Both the position numbers and the translations under genes were made by a program. Source: an uncultured Flavobacteriaceae bacterium (lineage in GTDB: Bacteria > Bacteroidota > Bacteroidia > Flavobacteriales > Flavobacteriaceae). From it: a stretch of DNA of 64,000 nucleotides. The stretch lies in NCBI GenBank assembly GCA_947500435.1, contig CANMRV010000001.1, forward strand, positions 310,001 through 374,000. The letters are read 5' to 3'. This document shows, one piece after another, positions 44,547-54,386 of this stretch; position 1 is the stretch's first letter, and every line of letters starts with the position of its first letter. Under the pieces are notes generated by a model. It searched no databases, had not been told where the DNA came from, and saw nothing but the letters and a program-made list of their open reading frames with translations.

Positions 44547-46838
44547 CTAGTTCAATCGATAGCGCATTCCGAAGAATCCACGAATACCTTGATTTGGGCC
44601 ATACACATAGGATGGGTCAAAAGTAAGCGCATTTGGGTTATTTACCGTCGCAACCGCATCACCATTGCTATCAAATGTCACATTCTTATCAAAAGGGTCA
44701 TCTGCTCTTGCAATGATAAAAGGATTTCCTCTATTTGGCGTCCAATCCAAAAGGTTTTTGATACCTCCGTAGAATTCGAAATTGTCAAGCCCTTTATAGG
44801 TGAATTGAATGTTTTGAATGCTCCAAACCGGTGAGAAATCACTACGCGGGTCGCTCTCACCGAGGGTTGGTAAACGCATCGGCCCATAGAGGTTTCCGGT
44901 GTAGTCAAAGCTTAGTTTTAGATTTCTAAAGTTGTAGCCGAAGTTCCAAGTTCCGGTATAGCTTTCGGTCAGTATTTGACGTCTTGAAACTCCGTTTTCC
45001 GTTTGGCGTACATCTTGGAGAGTAGCTCCTATTAAGAATTTAAATCCCGAAGGGAAAACCACATCAATATTGGCGCTTATTCCTTGAGAAATAGATGTTA
45101 CGTCTAAATTGTCATAAATAATTTGATTGGGGTTGGTATCATAGTCAGGTAGAATGGCATTGCTGAAATTGGTATAAAATAATGAAGCGTCTATACTAGC
45201 AAACGTACCATTGCTACCATAAATCTTTTTTAAATAATTGAGGTTTACATTAAAGGAACGTTCGGGATTCAATTCTTCAGTCACAATCACATCGCGGGCT
45301 CCTGTGAGGGCCGCATGCTCCTCAGTAAATAAATTCACCACACGAAAACCTGTACCTGCATTCAGACGCAAAATGTCATTATTAGTCATTTTCCAACGAT
45401 ACGCCGTTCTTGGTGTAAAAATGTTTCCATGTCTCTTATCATAGTCATACCGCATACCTAATAGAAGTGAGTGCTTTTTCTCCAAACTAATTTCATCTTG
45501 CACAAACAAACTAGGAATAACCACTTCATCAGCAGAAACGGTTGCCGTAGTGTTGTCGTCATAATAGTTGTACCGGAGCGCACTGCCCACTAATACATCA
45601 TGATTACCCACTTTTTTATCCCAAGTCAATTGCGTAAAACCGATGCGTTGGTCGGCCAGATAGGGAACATTGCCATAAACGGAGTTCTGTGCATGGTCGT
45701 TATAAGAGAAAGAAAGTAACAACTTTTCTTTAACAGGCAATTGGTATTTGCCCAAGACTTCCCAACGTCTGGTATAAATACTTTCACCATAAATTTCATC
45801 ACCACCTCTGAACTCGGGTGTCCATTGTAGTTCACCGCCCCATCTATCTTCATAGAAGAAGCGACCTGCCAGAGAGAGGATGCGATTGTCTTTGCGCTGA
45901 AAACTCCATTTTTGAAAAACTGAGATTCGGTCTTGGAGGGTCAAATCCGTGAAATTATCACCGTTGTTGTCGATAATTTCATCATAGTTGAAATAGTTCA
46001 CACCAAGCAATACATCAGTTTTTTGGCCAACATCAATCTTAGCTCCAATATCTAGATTGTATTCACCCCATCCGGTGAGAAAGGCATCCACAGCAAAATC
46101 TGGAGCCTCTAAAGTGTTTTTAGTAATGACATTGATTAGTCCACCAACGGCTTCGCTGCCATATAAACTAGAGGCCGGACCTTTAACAATTTCTATTTGT
46201 TTGATTATAGAGTTTGGAATTCCTGATAATCCGTAAACAGTTCCTAAACCACTTACAATGGGCATCCCATCAATTAAAACTAAGGTATACGGACCTTCCA
46301 AGCCATTGATATGAATATCCCCGGTATTACAAACATTGCAGTTAATTTGGGGGCGGACACCATTCACATTTTGCAAAGCTTCAAAAATACTAGCAGTCGG
46401 ATTCTTTTTCAAAAAAGTCGGACTATACACTTCCACAGGAACCGGACTCTCAGAACGACTCACTGCTTTCAGAGTGCCGGTAACCACCATTTCTTCTAAT
46501 TGCTCTGAGGTAGTTGTCAGCATAATGGGAATGTTCAATTTCGTATTTGTGCCAATAGAAATATTTTTTGAAAAGTTGTTATACCCTAAAATGGTAACCT
46601 TTAATTTATACTTTCCCTCAGGAATATTCTTCAACACGTATTTTCCCTCTTCATCAGAAGAAGTACCCAATGTGGTCCCTTCCAAATATACATTCGCAAA
46701 CGGAACTGGGACTTTATTATTTAGAATGACTCCTTGAATTTCAGACTTTTGGGACTGAACTGAAAAAGAGGCAAAGCAGAACAAACCCACCAGAAGGTAA
46801 GCAAGGTTTTTCCGAATCAAATTTTGTTTTTCTGTCAC
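44547..46838 (-). CDS. TonB-dependent receptor, metal/siderophore type
   Basis: 763 residues, GTG start. N-terminal CarboxypepD_reg-like domain (about 31-110), plug with INCNVCNTGDIHINGLEG (about 166-183) and GPASSLYGSEAVGGLINVIT, then a barrel ending FFGMRYRLN. Cys167 and Cys170 form a CxxC pair in the plug. It imports an iron- or other metal-containing ligand. The divergent gene encodes a DtxR-type regulator and the next genes a ZIP transporter and metal efflux system; the inverted repeat over its -7 element suggests repression by that regulator. Confidence 0.88.
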   Translation of the reverse strand: MTEKQNLIRKNLAYLLVGLFCFASFSVQSQKSEIQGVILNNKVPVPFANVYLEGTTLGTSSDEEGKYVLKNIPEGKYKLKVTILGYNNFSKNISIGTNTKLNIPIMLTTTSEQLEEMVVTGTLKAVSRSESPVPVEVYSPTFLKKNPTASIFEALQNVNGVRPQINCNVCNTGDIHINGLEGPYTLVLIDGMPIVSGLGTVYGLSGIPNSIIKQIEIVKGPASSLYGSEAVGGLINVITKNTLEAPDFAVDAFLTGWGEYNLDIGAKIDVGQKTDVLLGVNYFNYDEIIDNNGDNFTDLTLQDRISVFQKWSFQRKDNRILSLAGRFFYEDRWGGELQWTPEFRGGDEIYGESIYTRRWEVLGKYQLPVKEKLLLSFSYNDHAQNSVYGNVPYLADQRIGFTQLTWDKKVGNHDVLVGSALRYNYYDDNTTATVSADEVVIPSLFVQDEISLEKKHSLLLGMRYDYDKRHGNIFTPRTAYRWKMTNNDILRLNAGTGFRVVNLFTEEHAALTGARDVIVTEELNPERSFNVNLNYLKKIYGSNGTFASIDASLFYTNFSNAILPDYDTNPNQIIYDNLDVTSISQGISANIDVVFPSGFKFLIGATLQDVRQTENGVSRRQILTESYTGTWNFGYNFRNLKLSFDYTGNLYGPMRLPTLGESDPRSDFSPVWSIQNIQFTYKGLDNFEFYGGIKNLLDWTPNRGNPFIIARADDPFDKNVTFDSNGDAVATVNNPNALTFDPSYVYGPNQGIRGFFGMRYRLN

Positions 46839-46849
46839 TAGAAATTAAA

Positions 46850-46867
46850 ATTTAGACAAAGCTAAAT
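46850..46867. promoter_or_regulatory. Inverted repeat over the TonB-receptor promoter (possible DtxR-type operator)
   Basis: ATTTAG and CTAAAT flank ACAAAG, six-bp perfect arms with a six-nt spacer. The repeat covers the receptor -7 element CAAAGCTA (46857-46864, TAGCTTTG on the minus strand). Next to it, TACAT-ATAAAA-ATGTA (46878-46893) is a second imperfect inverted repeat near the dtxR-type promoter. Confidence 0.55.
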
Positions 46868-46898
46868 ATTTGTTTTTACATATAAAAATGTATTTTTG
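46857..46898. promoter_or_regulatory. Divergent promoters between TonB receptor and DtxR-family gene
   Basis: For the receptor, TAGCTTTG on the minus strand (46857-46864). For the regulator, TTTG at 46869-46872, an 18-nt spacer and TATTTTTG at 46891-46898 on the plus strand, a good -33/-7 pair; the ATG at 46915 follows 16 nt later. Confidence 0.7.
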
Positions 46899-46914
46899 TT
46901 GATATTGTGACTTT

Positions 46915-47571
46915 ATGACACTTTCTGAGGAAGACTATATCAAAGCAATTTACCACCTAGGCAAAGGAGAGAACACGACTGTTTCTACCAATGCTGTTGC
47001 GGAACAAATGGAGACCAAGCCTTCTTCTGTGACCGATATGGTGAAGAAACTCTCGGAAAAGGGAGTGGCCAATTACAAGCCCTATAAGGGAGTTAGTCTG
47101 ACTGAATATGGCCAAAAAATTGCTCTTTCTTTGGTTCGAAAGCATCGTTTGTGGGAGGTCTTTCTTGTTGAAAAACTTGATTTTTCTTGGGATGAAGTAC
47201 ATGAGGTAGCTGAACAGTTGGAACATATCAAAAGTGAAAAGTTGGTCGACCAACTCGACAAACATCTTGGCTTTCCACAAGTAGACCCGCATGGCGATCC
47301 CATTCCTTCGAAAAAAGGGGAATTCAAAAAAGCCATCAAGAAATTGTTGAATGAAATCCCAATTGGTAAAAGTGGAATCTGTGTCGGTGTGAAGGATTCT
47401 TCCCCGCCCTTTCTAAAGTTTTTAGACAAAAATAAAATCGCTTTGGGAGACACTATCCTAGTTCTAGATAAAGAAGAATTTGATGGGTCAATTGATATAC
47501 AAATCAAAGAAAGAACCATTCATATTTCCAGCCAAATAGCCACCAACCTGTATTTGAAAATAACAGAATAG
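46915..47571 (+). CDS. DtxR/MntR-family metal-dependent repressor
   Basis: 218 residues. N-terminal winged helix (TLSEEDYIKAIYHLG; TKPSSVTDMVKKLSEKG recognition helix), a dimerisation domain with the usual metal ligands in HRLWEVFLVEKLDFSWDEVHEVAEQLEH (His, Glu, Glu, His, about 77-105), and a C-terminal FeoA-like SH3 domain from about 150 to the end. It senses Mn or Fe and represses transport genes. The ZIP gene follows after 2 nt; the receptor promoter region lies between it and the divergent gene. Confidence 0.92.
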   Translation: MTLSEEDYIKAIYHLGKGENTTVSTNAVAEQMETKPSSVTDMVKKLSEKGVANYKPYKGVSLTEYGQKIALSLVRKHRLWEVFLVEKLDFSWDEVHEVAEQLEHIKSEKLVDQLDKHLGFPQVDPHGDPIPSKKGEFKKAIKKLLNEIPIGKSGICVGVKDSSPPFLKFLDKNKIALGDTILVLDKEEFDGSIDIQIKERTIHISSQIATNLYLKITE

Positions 47572-47573
47572 CC

Positions 47574-48395
47574 ATGCAAGAAGTAATCGATTATTTTGAG
47601 TCCATAAACCCTATTTTAGCTGCATTTTACGCCACTCTTTTTACTTGGGGTCTAACTGCTTCGGGTGCCGCACTGGTATTTTTATTCAAGAACCCCAGAC
47701 GCTCAGTGATGGACGGAATGCTGGGTTTTACTGGTGGTGTTATGGTGGCAGCCAGTTTTTGGAGTCTATTGGCACCAGGGATTGACATGAGTCCTGGAGA
47801 GGGTTTTGTAAAAGTGATTCCCGCCGCGGTTGGATTTTTATTGGGGGCACTTTTTCTTTTTGGATTGGATAAGGTTTTACCACATTTGCATATCAATTTC
47901 AAAGAAGGCGAAGCCGAAGGAATTAAAACTCCCTGGCACAAAACCACACTTTTGACTTTGGCAATTACACTGCACAACATTCCAGAAGGTTTGGCAGTAG
48001 GCGTACTTTTCGGCGGTGTTGCTGCCGGATTTGATGGCGCGACTATTGGTGGTGCCGTTGCTTTGGCTTTAGGTATTGGGTTACAGAATTTTCCGGAGGG
48101 TTTCGCTGTTTCGATGCCGTTAAGAAGACAAGGCCTTACTAGAAGAAGAAGCTTTATGTATGGTCAAGCTTCGGCCATGGTAGAACCTATTGCGGCGGTT
48201 ATTGGGGCTTGGGCGGTGATTACTTTTCAACCTATTTTACCCTATGCACTTTCATTTGCAGCAGGGGCCATGATTTTTGTAGTGGTAGAAGAAGTGATTC
48301 CCGAAACTCAACAAGACAAACATTCCGACATAGCAGTTATGGGCTTTATCGGTGGCTTTATTGTAATGATGGCATTGGATGTTGGGTTAGGATAG
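47574..48395 (+). CDS. ZIP family metal transporter
   Basis: 273 residues, eight membrane helices. The binuclear metal motifs are HNIPEGLAVG (about 132-141) in TM4 and LQNFPEGFAVSMPL (about 169-182) in TM5. It moves Zn, Fe or Mn into the cytoplasm. Only 2 nt after the regulator, so the regulator-transporter unit is a self-controlled pair. Convergent with the efflux operon; the stops are 1 nt apart. Confidence 0.92.
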   Translation: MQEVIDYFESINPILAAFYATLFTWGLTASGAALVFLFKNPRRSVMDGMLGFTGGVMVAASFWSLLAPGIDMSPGEGFVKVIPAAVGFLLGALFLFGLDKVLPHLHINFKEGEAEGIKTPWHKTTLLTLAITLHNIPEGLAVGVLFGGVAAGFDGATIGGAVALALGIGLQNFPEGFAVSMPLRRQGLTRRRSFMYGQASAMVEPIAAVIGAWAVITFQPILPYALSFAAGAMIFVVVEEVIPETQQDKHSDIAVMGFIGGFIVMMALDVGLG

Positions 48396-48396
48396 T

Positions 48397-49530
48397 TCAC
48401 TCGCCAAAAACATCAAAAGCTCCTTTCGTTAAAAAGCTATCCGAAGTCGAGAATGAACCGGCATTCTTGATTTCTGTATAACCGTTAGCCGTATTTCCTG
48501 GTTGAATTTCAATCGATTCAAAGGAATAACCCTCAGATTTGTCTTCAAGCATCCGAAGCGCATAAAATTTTCCATCCTGTTCAACAATGGCATCTGAGGG
48601 TAAAGCCTTTGAAATGTTGCTTTCGGTAACGATTTCGGCATTGACAAACATTCCCGTCAAGAAGTTGTTTTCGCTTTCTTCCTTTAAATGCCCATGCACT
48701 TTGATGGTCCGGTTTTCATTGATGGAAGTACCAATTAAATAGACTTCCGCCTGAAAAATTTCTTTTGATGCTTCAGGAATGCGAAACTGAATCGGCTGGC
48801 CTTTTTTAACCTTCATAATGTCTTTTTCAAACACTGAAAGTTCGAGATGAATATGGTCATTATCGATGATTTCCAAAATAGGGGAGGCAGGAGAAACATA
48901 GGTACCTTTATTCACATTGACTTGGGTAATGCTACCTCCAATTGGCGCAAAAACTGTGGCGGTTGAACTGATGTTTCCCTGTTCAACTTGTGCGGGCGAA
49001 ATATTTAGCATAGTTAGCTGTTTTTTGAGTCCGTTATACCGTGCATTGGCAGTTTTGAAGTCGCTTTCCGCTTTTAGAAAACTCTTTTGAGAAGTAATAT
49101 TTTCTTCCTTAAGTGTTTTCTGGCGGTCGTATTCCGCTTGTAGGTAAGTCAGTTGTTGTTTGACTTCCATATACTCTTGCTGAAGTGTTACGAATTCAGG
49201 GTTCTCAAGGGTTACCAAAGCTTGCCCTTTTTTAACTACATCACCAATGAGCAAAGGTGTTTTTTTAATGTATCCTCCCATGGTAGCACTTACCACAGCT
49301 CTGTTTTCAGGAGGGACATCAATCATTCCGTTAACGGAGACAGAAACTGGAAAAGATTTTTCCTCGAGACTTCCCAAAGACATACCACTATTTTCGAATT
49401 GTTGGTGGGAGAGTAGTATGGTTCCATCAGCGTTTTCGTTTTCGGAAACTGCAGTTTCCGCTGATTTCTTCTCTCCACAACCATAAATAAAGCTGAGTGA
49501 AGCAAGTAGTATTATGATTCCTTTTTTCAT
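48397..49530 (-). CDS. Metal efflux adaptor (CzcB/CusB-like)
   Basis: 377 residues, lipoprotein with Cys18 (IYGCGEK). Coiled-coil hairpin about 120-190, lipoyl halves GGYIKKTPLLIGDVVKKGQALV (about 87) and TVFAPIGGSITQVNVNKG (about 196). No methionine- or His-rich CusF-type tail. It connects the CzcA-like permease to the fused outer membrane part. Encoded downstream of the permease with a 38-nt gap, last gene of the operon. Confidence 0.88.
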   Translation of the reverse strand: MKKGIIILLASLSFIYGCGEKKSAETAVSENENADGTILLSHQQFENSGMSLGSLEEKSFPVSVSVNGMIDVPPENRAVVSATMGGYIKKTPLLIGDVVKKGQALVTLENPEFVTLQQEYMEVKQQLTYLQAEYDRQKTLKEENITSQKSFLKAESDFKTANARYNGLKKQLTMLNISPAQVEQGNISSTATVFAPIGGSITQVNVNKGTYVSPASPILEIIDNDHIHLELSVFEKDIMKVKKGQPIQFRIPEASKEIFQAEVYLIGTSINENRTIKVHGHLKEESENNFLTGMFVNAEIVTESNISKALPSDAIVEQDGKFYALRMLEDKSEGYSFESIEIQPGNTANGYTEIKNAGSFSTSDSFLTKGAFDVFGE

Positions 49531-49568
49531 GTTTATATATTTTGATTGGCTCTTGGGCCATTCTACTT

Positions 49569-52500
49569 TTAATTTATACTGATATAATTCAACTGAATGA
49601 CTGTTTGATTGTACCGATTCAAATTATCGAGTCGGTCTAACTGAATTTCATAGGCATTTTCGATACTTAGAATGTATTGGAAAAAATCAATTTCCCCGTT
49701 TCTGAAGCTCAGGTCAGCCGTTTTCAGAATTTCTTCGGATAGATCACTGCCTTCGGTTTCATAATAGTCTAATGCCTTAGCAAATTTTTCATATTGCGAT
49801 TGCAATTCCATGTACCTTGCGTTCAATTTGATTTCGTATGCTTTGGATTGTTCAATGGCAATTTCTTCTGCAATTTTTGAAGCTTTGATTCGGGAAGCAT
49901 TTCCAGAAAAAAGTAGTGGAATTTTAAGTCCGGCTTGGTAGCCGATTAAATTCCCATTTACAGCACTATTCGTTCCTTGAAAATAGTTCAAACTGATATC
50001 TGGCAGTAACTGTTGTGCCTCTTGTTTGCGCTTGGCGTTGGCTAGGCCAACAGTGTTTCTGGAAAAATCCATTTCGGCTGTTTCATTAATATTCACAACG
50101 TCTAAGGGAATTTTTCCTATAGGTTCATGGTTAATATTTATACCACTCGGTATTTGAATTTGAGATAGCAATTCATTGTATGCTATGGACACATCTTCCT
50201 GGGCTTGTTCTAATGCAATTTGCAACTGACGTTGTTTTGAGGAAGCGGTTATCTTCTCCAAATAATTGGTTTCTCCCAACTCGAATCGACGCTTTGCCAT
50301 GTGAGCAAAATCCCGGTAAAGACTATCCAAACGCAAATAGATATTTTCCTTTTCCTTTGCATATTGATACTGGTAATAATCTGAAGTAACTTCACGTTTT
50401 AGAGCTTTTTCTTGCACATCATAATTACTTGAACTAAGGGCAAAATTGGCTTTTTTCGTTTTGCGCTTGGCGAAATACACGGTTGGGAATAGAAAATCCT
50501 GCTGCACACCAAGTACATTTAGTGGCAAATTGCCAATAGATAAATTGTTTTGGTCATAGCTGTAATACAATTCCGTTTTATCGAAATCAAATGCGGTTCC
50601 CACCAAAGTCTCAGAACGTTTCATATTCAAATTTGCCGCTTTCAATGTTGCATTATTCTCAATGGCCAAATCGATGAGCTCCCCTAAATTTTTTGGATTC
50701 TCTTGGGCGTTTCCTATTGATGTAAATGAAAGTCCGACAAGTATGAGAACCGTCGTGCTAATGTTTTTATTTAAGGAAGAATTTGAATCACCTTTGTTCC
50801 TTTTTTCAAATAGAGCATACAACACCGGAAGTACCACCAAGGTCAAAAGCGTAGCCGTAATCAGTCCACCGATAACGACCGTAGCTAAAGGGCGTTGGAC
50901 CTCTGCTCCGGCACTGGTTGAAATTGCCATGGGTAGAAAACCTAAAGCTGCCGCGGAAGCGGTCAATAGAACTGCACGCAATCGGTCTTTGGTGCCTTGT
51001 TTAATTAGGGTTTCCATATCGTCGAAATGTTGTTTTTTGAGTTCTTTAAAGTGTTCAATAAGTACGATTCCGTTTAGAACCGCTATTCCGAAAAGGGCGA
51101 TAAACCCGACACCTGCGGAGATGCTAAAGGGCATGCCGCGAATCCATAACAACAAAACACCTCCAACCGCTGCCAAAGGGATTGCAGAGTAAATCAGGAG
51201 CGCTTCCCGAACGGATTTGAAAGCAAAATAGAGCAATACAAAAATGAGTAAAAGTGCAATCGGAACTGCAACGAGCAAACGTGATTTAGCACTTTGCAGG
51301 TTTTCAAATTGTCCTCCGTAAGTGATGTTATAACCCACTGGAAGTTTTATGTTTTCATCAATCAAGCGTTGAACGTCATCCACTACGGACTGTAAATCGC
51401 GATTACGAACATTGATTCCTACAACTATTCTCCGTCGTGTATCGTCACGGGAGATTTTGGCAGCTCCTTTTTGATAACTCACCTCCGCTAATTCACTCAA
51501 AGGAATCTTCCCTCCTGAAGGAATATCCACATACAGATTTTTAAGATTGTCAATGTCCTTTCGATTTTCTGAAGCCAACCGAACGACCAAATCGAAACGT
51601 TTTTCGCCCTCGAAGACACTACCCACTGTTTTTCCAGCAAAACCCATTGAAATCATATCATTAAGGTCTTGAATGTTGAGTCCGTAGCGGGCAATTTTTG
51701 CGCGATCGTATTTGACATTCATTTCTGGGAGTCCAACGATTTTCTCCACGGAAATATCCGAAGCACCTTCAACATTTTCGATGAGGGTTTTGATTTCATT
51801 TCCTTTTTTGCTGAGTACCTCAAGGTCATCCCCGAAAATTTTAATAGCTACATCTGACCGAACTCCTGAGATGAGCTCATTAAACCGCATCTCAATAGGT
51901 TGGGTAAATTCAACCTCCATTCCTGGAATAATCGCTAAAGCTTCTTTGAATTTATTTGCTAGTTCATCTTTACTTTTCGCGGAAACCCATTCGTTTTTAG
52001 GCTTCAAGGTTATTATGACGTCGCTTTCCTCCATCGACATAGGGTCAGTAGGCACTTCAGCAGCCCCAATACGGGTAACGACTTGTTCAACTTCCGGGAA
52101 ATCTTCCAACAAAATTTGCTCTATTTTGGTAGTGATTTCTACAGTCTTACCCAAAGAAGTTCCTGTTTTTAGGACGGGCTGAATCACAAAATCCCCTTCA
52201 TCCAAGGTGGGTATAAATTCGCCGCCCATCCTTGAAAATATGAATATCGCTGCTAATAACAGTATTGTGGCCAAGCCCAGCACCAACTTTTTACTCTTCA
52301 AAGCCCAATCGATTATTGGGTCGTAGCGGACATTCAGCCATCGCATTAACCGAACCGAAATGTTTCTCTCAGAGGGTTTCTCGGGTTTTAAGAAAAGTGA
52401 GGCAACAACAGGAACATAAGTGAAACAAAGTACCATCGCTCCAATTAAGGCAAAGCTGAAGGTCAATGCCATAGGTTTGAACATTTTACCTTCTATACCG

Positions 52501-53912
52501 CTTAGGGCCAGAATCGGGATAAAAACAATTAGGATAATCAGCTGCCCGAAAATGGCAGAGTTCATCATTTTAGAGGAACTTTTTTCGGTTATCAAATCTT
52601 TTTTCGCTTGCAGAGCGGCTGGACTTAACGATGAAAGCTCGGAACTTTTGGCCATCATTTGAAAGGCAATAAATTCAACAATAATAACGGCTCCGTCAAT
52701 TATGATTCCAAAATCTATTGCCCCTAAACTCATGAGATTGGCATCAACTCCAAAAATATACATGAGCGATAATGCGAAAAGTAAACAAAGAGGAATCACC
52801 GAAGCAACAACGAATCCGGAGCGGAAATCCCCAAGTAAAAGCACTACCACAAAAATAACAATCAGAAAGCCCAGAATCAGGTTTTCAGATACAGTAAAGG
52901 TAGTTTTGGCAATGAGTTTACTTCTATCTAATATAGGATTGATATAGACCCCTTCTGGGAGTGATTTTGAGATGGAAGCGACACGTTCATTCACGGCATC
53001 GATGACTTTTTTGGAGTTCGCATCTTTTAGCATCATCACTTGACCAAGTACTTTTTCACCTTGTCCGTTTCCTGTAATTGCTCCGAAACGGGTTGCGCTA
53101 CCGTATCCTACTTCAGCTAAATTTTTGATATAAACCGGAATGCCATCTTTAGTCTTGACAACAATGTTCTTGATATCCTCAAAGTTTTCGACTAGGCCTT
53201 CCCCTCGAATAAAATAGGCTTGATTTACCTTTTCTATGTAACCTCCACCGGCTACGTTATTGTTCTTTTCCAGTGCCGTAAATACTTCTTGGGCAGTTAT
53301 ACCCATAGCGTTGAGTTTTTCAGTCTTGATAGCAACTTCGTACTGTTTTAGGAATCCACCCCAAGTATTTACTTCTACCACTCCGGCAATTCCTGAGAGT
53401 TGGCGCTTTACAACCCAGTCTTGAATGGTTCGCAAATCAGTGGCCGTGTACTGGTCTTTATATTTTGGTTCGACATCAAGGATGTATTGGTAAATTTCGC
53501 CAAGTCCTGTCGTAATTGGCCCCATTTCAGGAGTGCCAAACCCTTCAGGGATTTTTTCGGAAGCCGATTTAATTTTTTCCGCCAGCAACTGACGGGGCAA
53601 GTAAGTACCTAAGTCGTCATCAAAGACAACAGTTACCACTGAAAGTCCGAACTTGGTAATGGAACGAATCTCTTGAACCCCTGGTAAATTGGCCATTTCA
53701 AGTTCCACTGGATAGGTGATGAATTGCTCCATATCCTGAGTGGAAAGATTCCTTGAGGTGGTGATAACCTGCACTTGATTGTTGGTTACATCGGGCACCG
53801 CCCCAATTGGAATTTGGGTCAATGAATACAATCCGAAGCTTACAATAAATAGGGTAAAGAGGAATACAATAAACTTGTTACGTATACTGAAATTTATGAT
53901 GTATGATAGCAT
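49569..53912 (-). CDS. CzcA/CusA-type heavy metal RND permease fused to a TolC domain
   Basis: 1447 residues, against about 1040 for a normal CzcA. Residues 1-1035 are the RND permease; the proton-relay helix reads DFGIIIDGAVIIVE, the CzcA (Zn/Co/Cd) type rather than the CusA (Cu/Ag) type. From about 1048 a hydrophobic stretch ISTTVLILVGLSFTSIGNAQ looks exactly like a signal peptide, and from there to the end is a TolC-like outer membrane protein (LAIENNATLKAANLNMKRS; LEKITASSKQRQLQIALEQA). The arrangement is known in Bacteroidota, where it may be cleaved. The adaptor gene follows. Confidence 0.9.
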   Translation of the reverse strand: MLSYIINFSIRNKFIVFLFTLFIVSFGLYSLTQIPIGAVPDVTNNQVQVITTSRNLSTQDMEQFITYPVELEMANLPGVQEIRSITKFGLSVVTVVFDDDLGTYLPRQLLAEKIKSASEKIPEGFGTPEMGPITTGLGEIYQYILDVEPKYKDQYTATDLRTIQDWVVKRQLSGIAGVVEVNTWGGFLKQYEVAIKTEKLNAMGITAQEVFTALEKNNNVAGGGYIEKVNQAYFIRGEGLVENFEDIKNIVVKTKDGIPVYIKNLAEVGYGSATRFGAITGNGQGEKVLGQVMMLKDANSKKVIDAVNERVASISKSLPEGVYINPILDRSKLIAKTTFTVSENLILGFLIVIFVVVLLLGDFRSGFVVASVIPLCLLFALSLMYIFGVDANLMSLGAIDFGIIIDGAVIIVEFIAFQMMAKSSELSSLSPAALQAKKDLITEKSSSKMMNSAIFGQLIILIVFIPILALSGIEGKMFKPMALTFSFALIGAMVLCFTYVPVVASLFLKPEKPSERNISVRLMRWLNVRYDPIIDWALKSKKLVLGLATILLLAAIFIFSRMGGEFIPTLDEGDFVIQPVLKTGTSLGKTVEITTKIEQILLEDFPEVEQVVTRIGAAEVPTDPMSMEESDVIITLKPKNEWVSAKSKDELANKFKEALAIIPGMEVEFTQPIEMRFNELISGVRSDVAIKIFGDDLEVLSKKGNEIKTLIENVEGASDISVEKIVGLPEMNVKYDRAKIARYGLNIQDLNDMISMGFAGKTVGSVFEGEKRFDLVVRLASENRKDIDNLKNLYVDIPSGGKIPLSELAEVSYQKGAAKISRDDTRRRIVVGINVRNRDLQSVVDDVQRLIDENIKLPVGYNITYGGQFENLQSAKSRLLVAVPIALLLIFVLLYFAFKSVREALLIYSAIPLAAVGGVLLLWIRGMPFSISAGVGFIALFGIAVLNGIVLIEHFKELKKQHFDDMETLIKQGTKDRLRAVLLTASAAALGFLPMAISTSAGAEVQRPLATVVIGGLITATLLTLVVLPVLYALFEKRNKGDSNSSLNKNISTTVLILVGLSFTSIGNAQENPKNLGELIDLAIENNATLKAANLNMKRSETLVGTAFDFDKTELYYSYDQNNLSIGNLPLNVLGVQQDFLFPTVYFAKRKTKKANFALSSSNYDVQEKALKREVTSDYYQYQYAKEKENIYLRLDSLYRDFAHMAKRRFELGETNYLEKITASSKQRQLQIALEQAQEDVSIAYNELLSQIQIPSGININHEPIGKIPLDVVNINETAEMDFSRNTVGLANAKRKQEAQQLLPDISLNYFQGTNSAVNGNLIGYQAGLKIPLLFSGNASRIKASKIAEEIAIEQSKAYEIKLNARYMELQSQYEKFAKALDYYETEGSDLSEEILKTADLSFRNGEIDFFQYILSIENAYEIQLDRLDNLNRYNQTVIQLNYISIN

Positions 53913-53987
53913 AATCCAAAGAAATAGGAATTACCGAAAACACGATGAGCAAAAAGCGCCGTGCAATTTTAAAAATCAAAAGTGGAA

Positions 53988-54386
53988 TTATACCTGCCGG
54001 GGCGGCTGAAAAAGACCTTCTTGAGCCAAAGAGTGGTAAGAGGCCTGATAAAAGAAATTGGTGTCCTGGTCAAGAGCAAAGTCAATTTCTATGGGATTTG
54101 TTGGAGCTTGGTTTAATACAAATGCGTATAATGAAGCCGTTTGAGATTGATGTTGGAAGGGTAGTTGCTCGTGCTCTTCTTTTTCTTCTTGATGCTTCTT
54201 ACTATGCTCTGCTTTGAGTTCACCATAGTGTTTTGAAATAAAGACCAAGAAATTATCACCATGTTCTTCAGCGTGAAATTTGGCATGCTCGATTAGTTCA
54301 TCCAATTCAACGATATCACTGAAATGGACATTAAAGCTCTGGACTAGAATGAGCAAGGAAACCGCTATGGAAGTGACTTTAAGCAT
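53988..54386 (-). CDS. Small exported His-rich protein of the metal efflux operon
   Basis: 132 residues. N-terminal hydrophobic segment (SIAVSLLILVQSFNVHF) and a mature part with many His and acidic residues: HAKFHAEEHGDNF, KHYGELKAEHSKKHQEEKEEHEQ, QHQSQ. It is too short for a CusF domain. Metal binding in the periplasm is inferred from composition and from position 75 nt upstream of the CzcA-type gene. No named family recognised. Confidence 0.7.
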   Translation of the reverse strand: MLKVTSIAVSLLILVQSFNVHFSDIVELDELIEHAKFHAEEHGDNFLVFISKHYGELKAEHSKKHQEEKEEHEQLPFQHQSQTASLYAFVLNQAPTNPIEIDFALDQDTNFFYQASYHSLAQEGLFQPPRQV

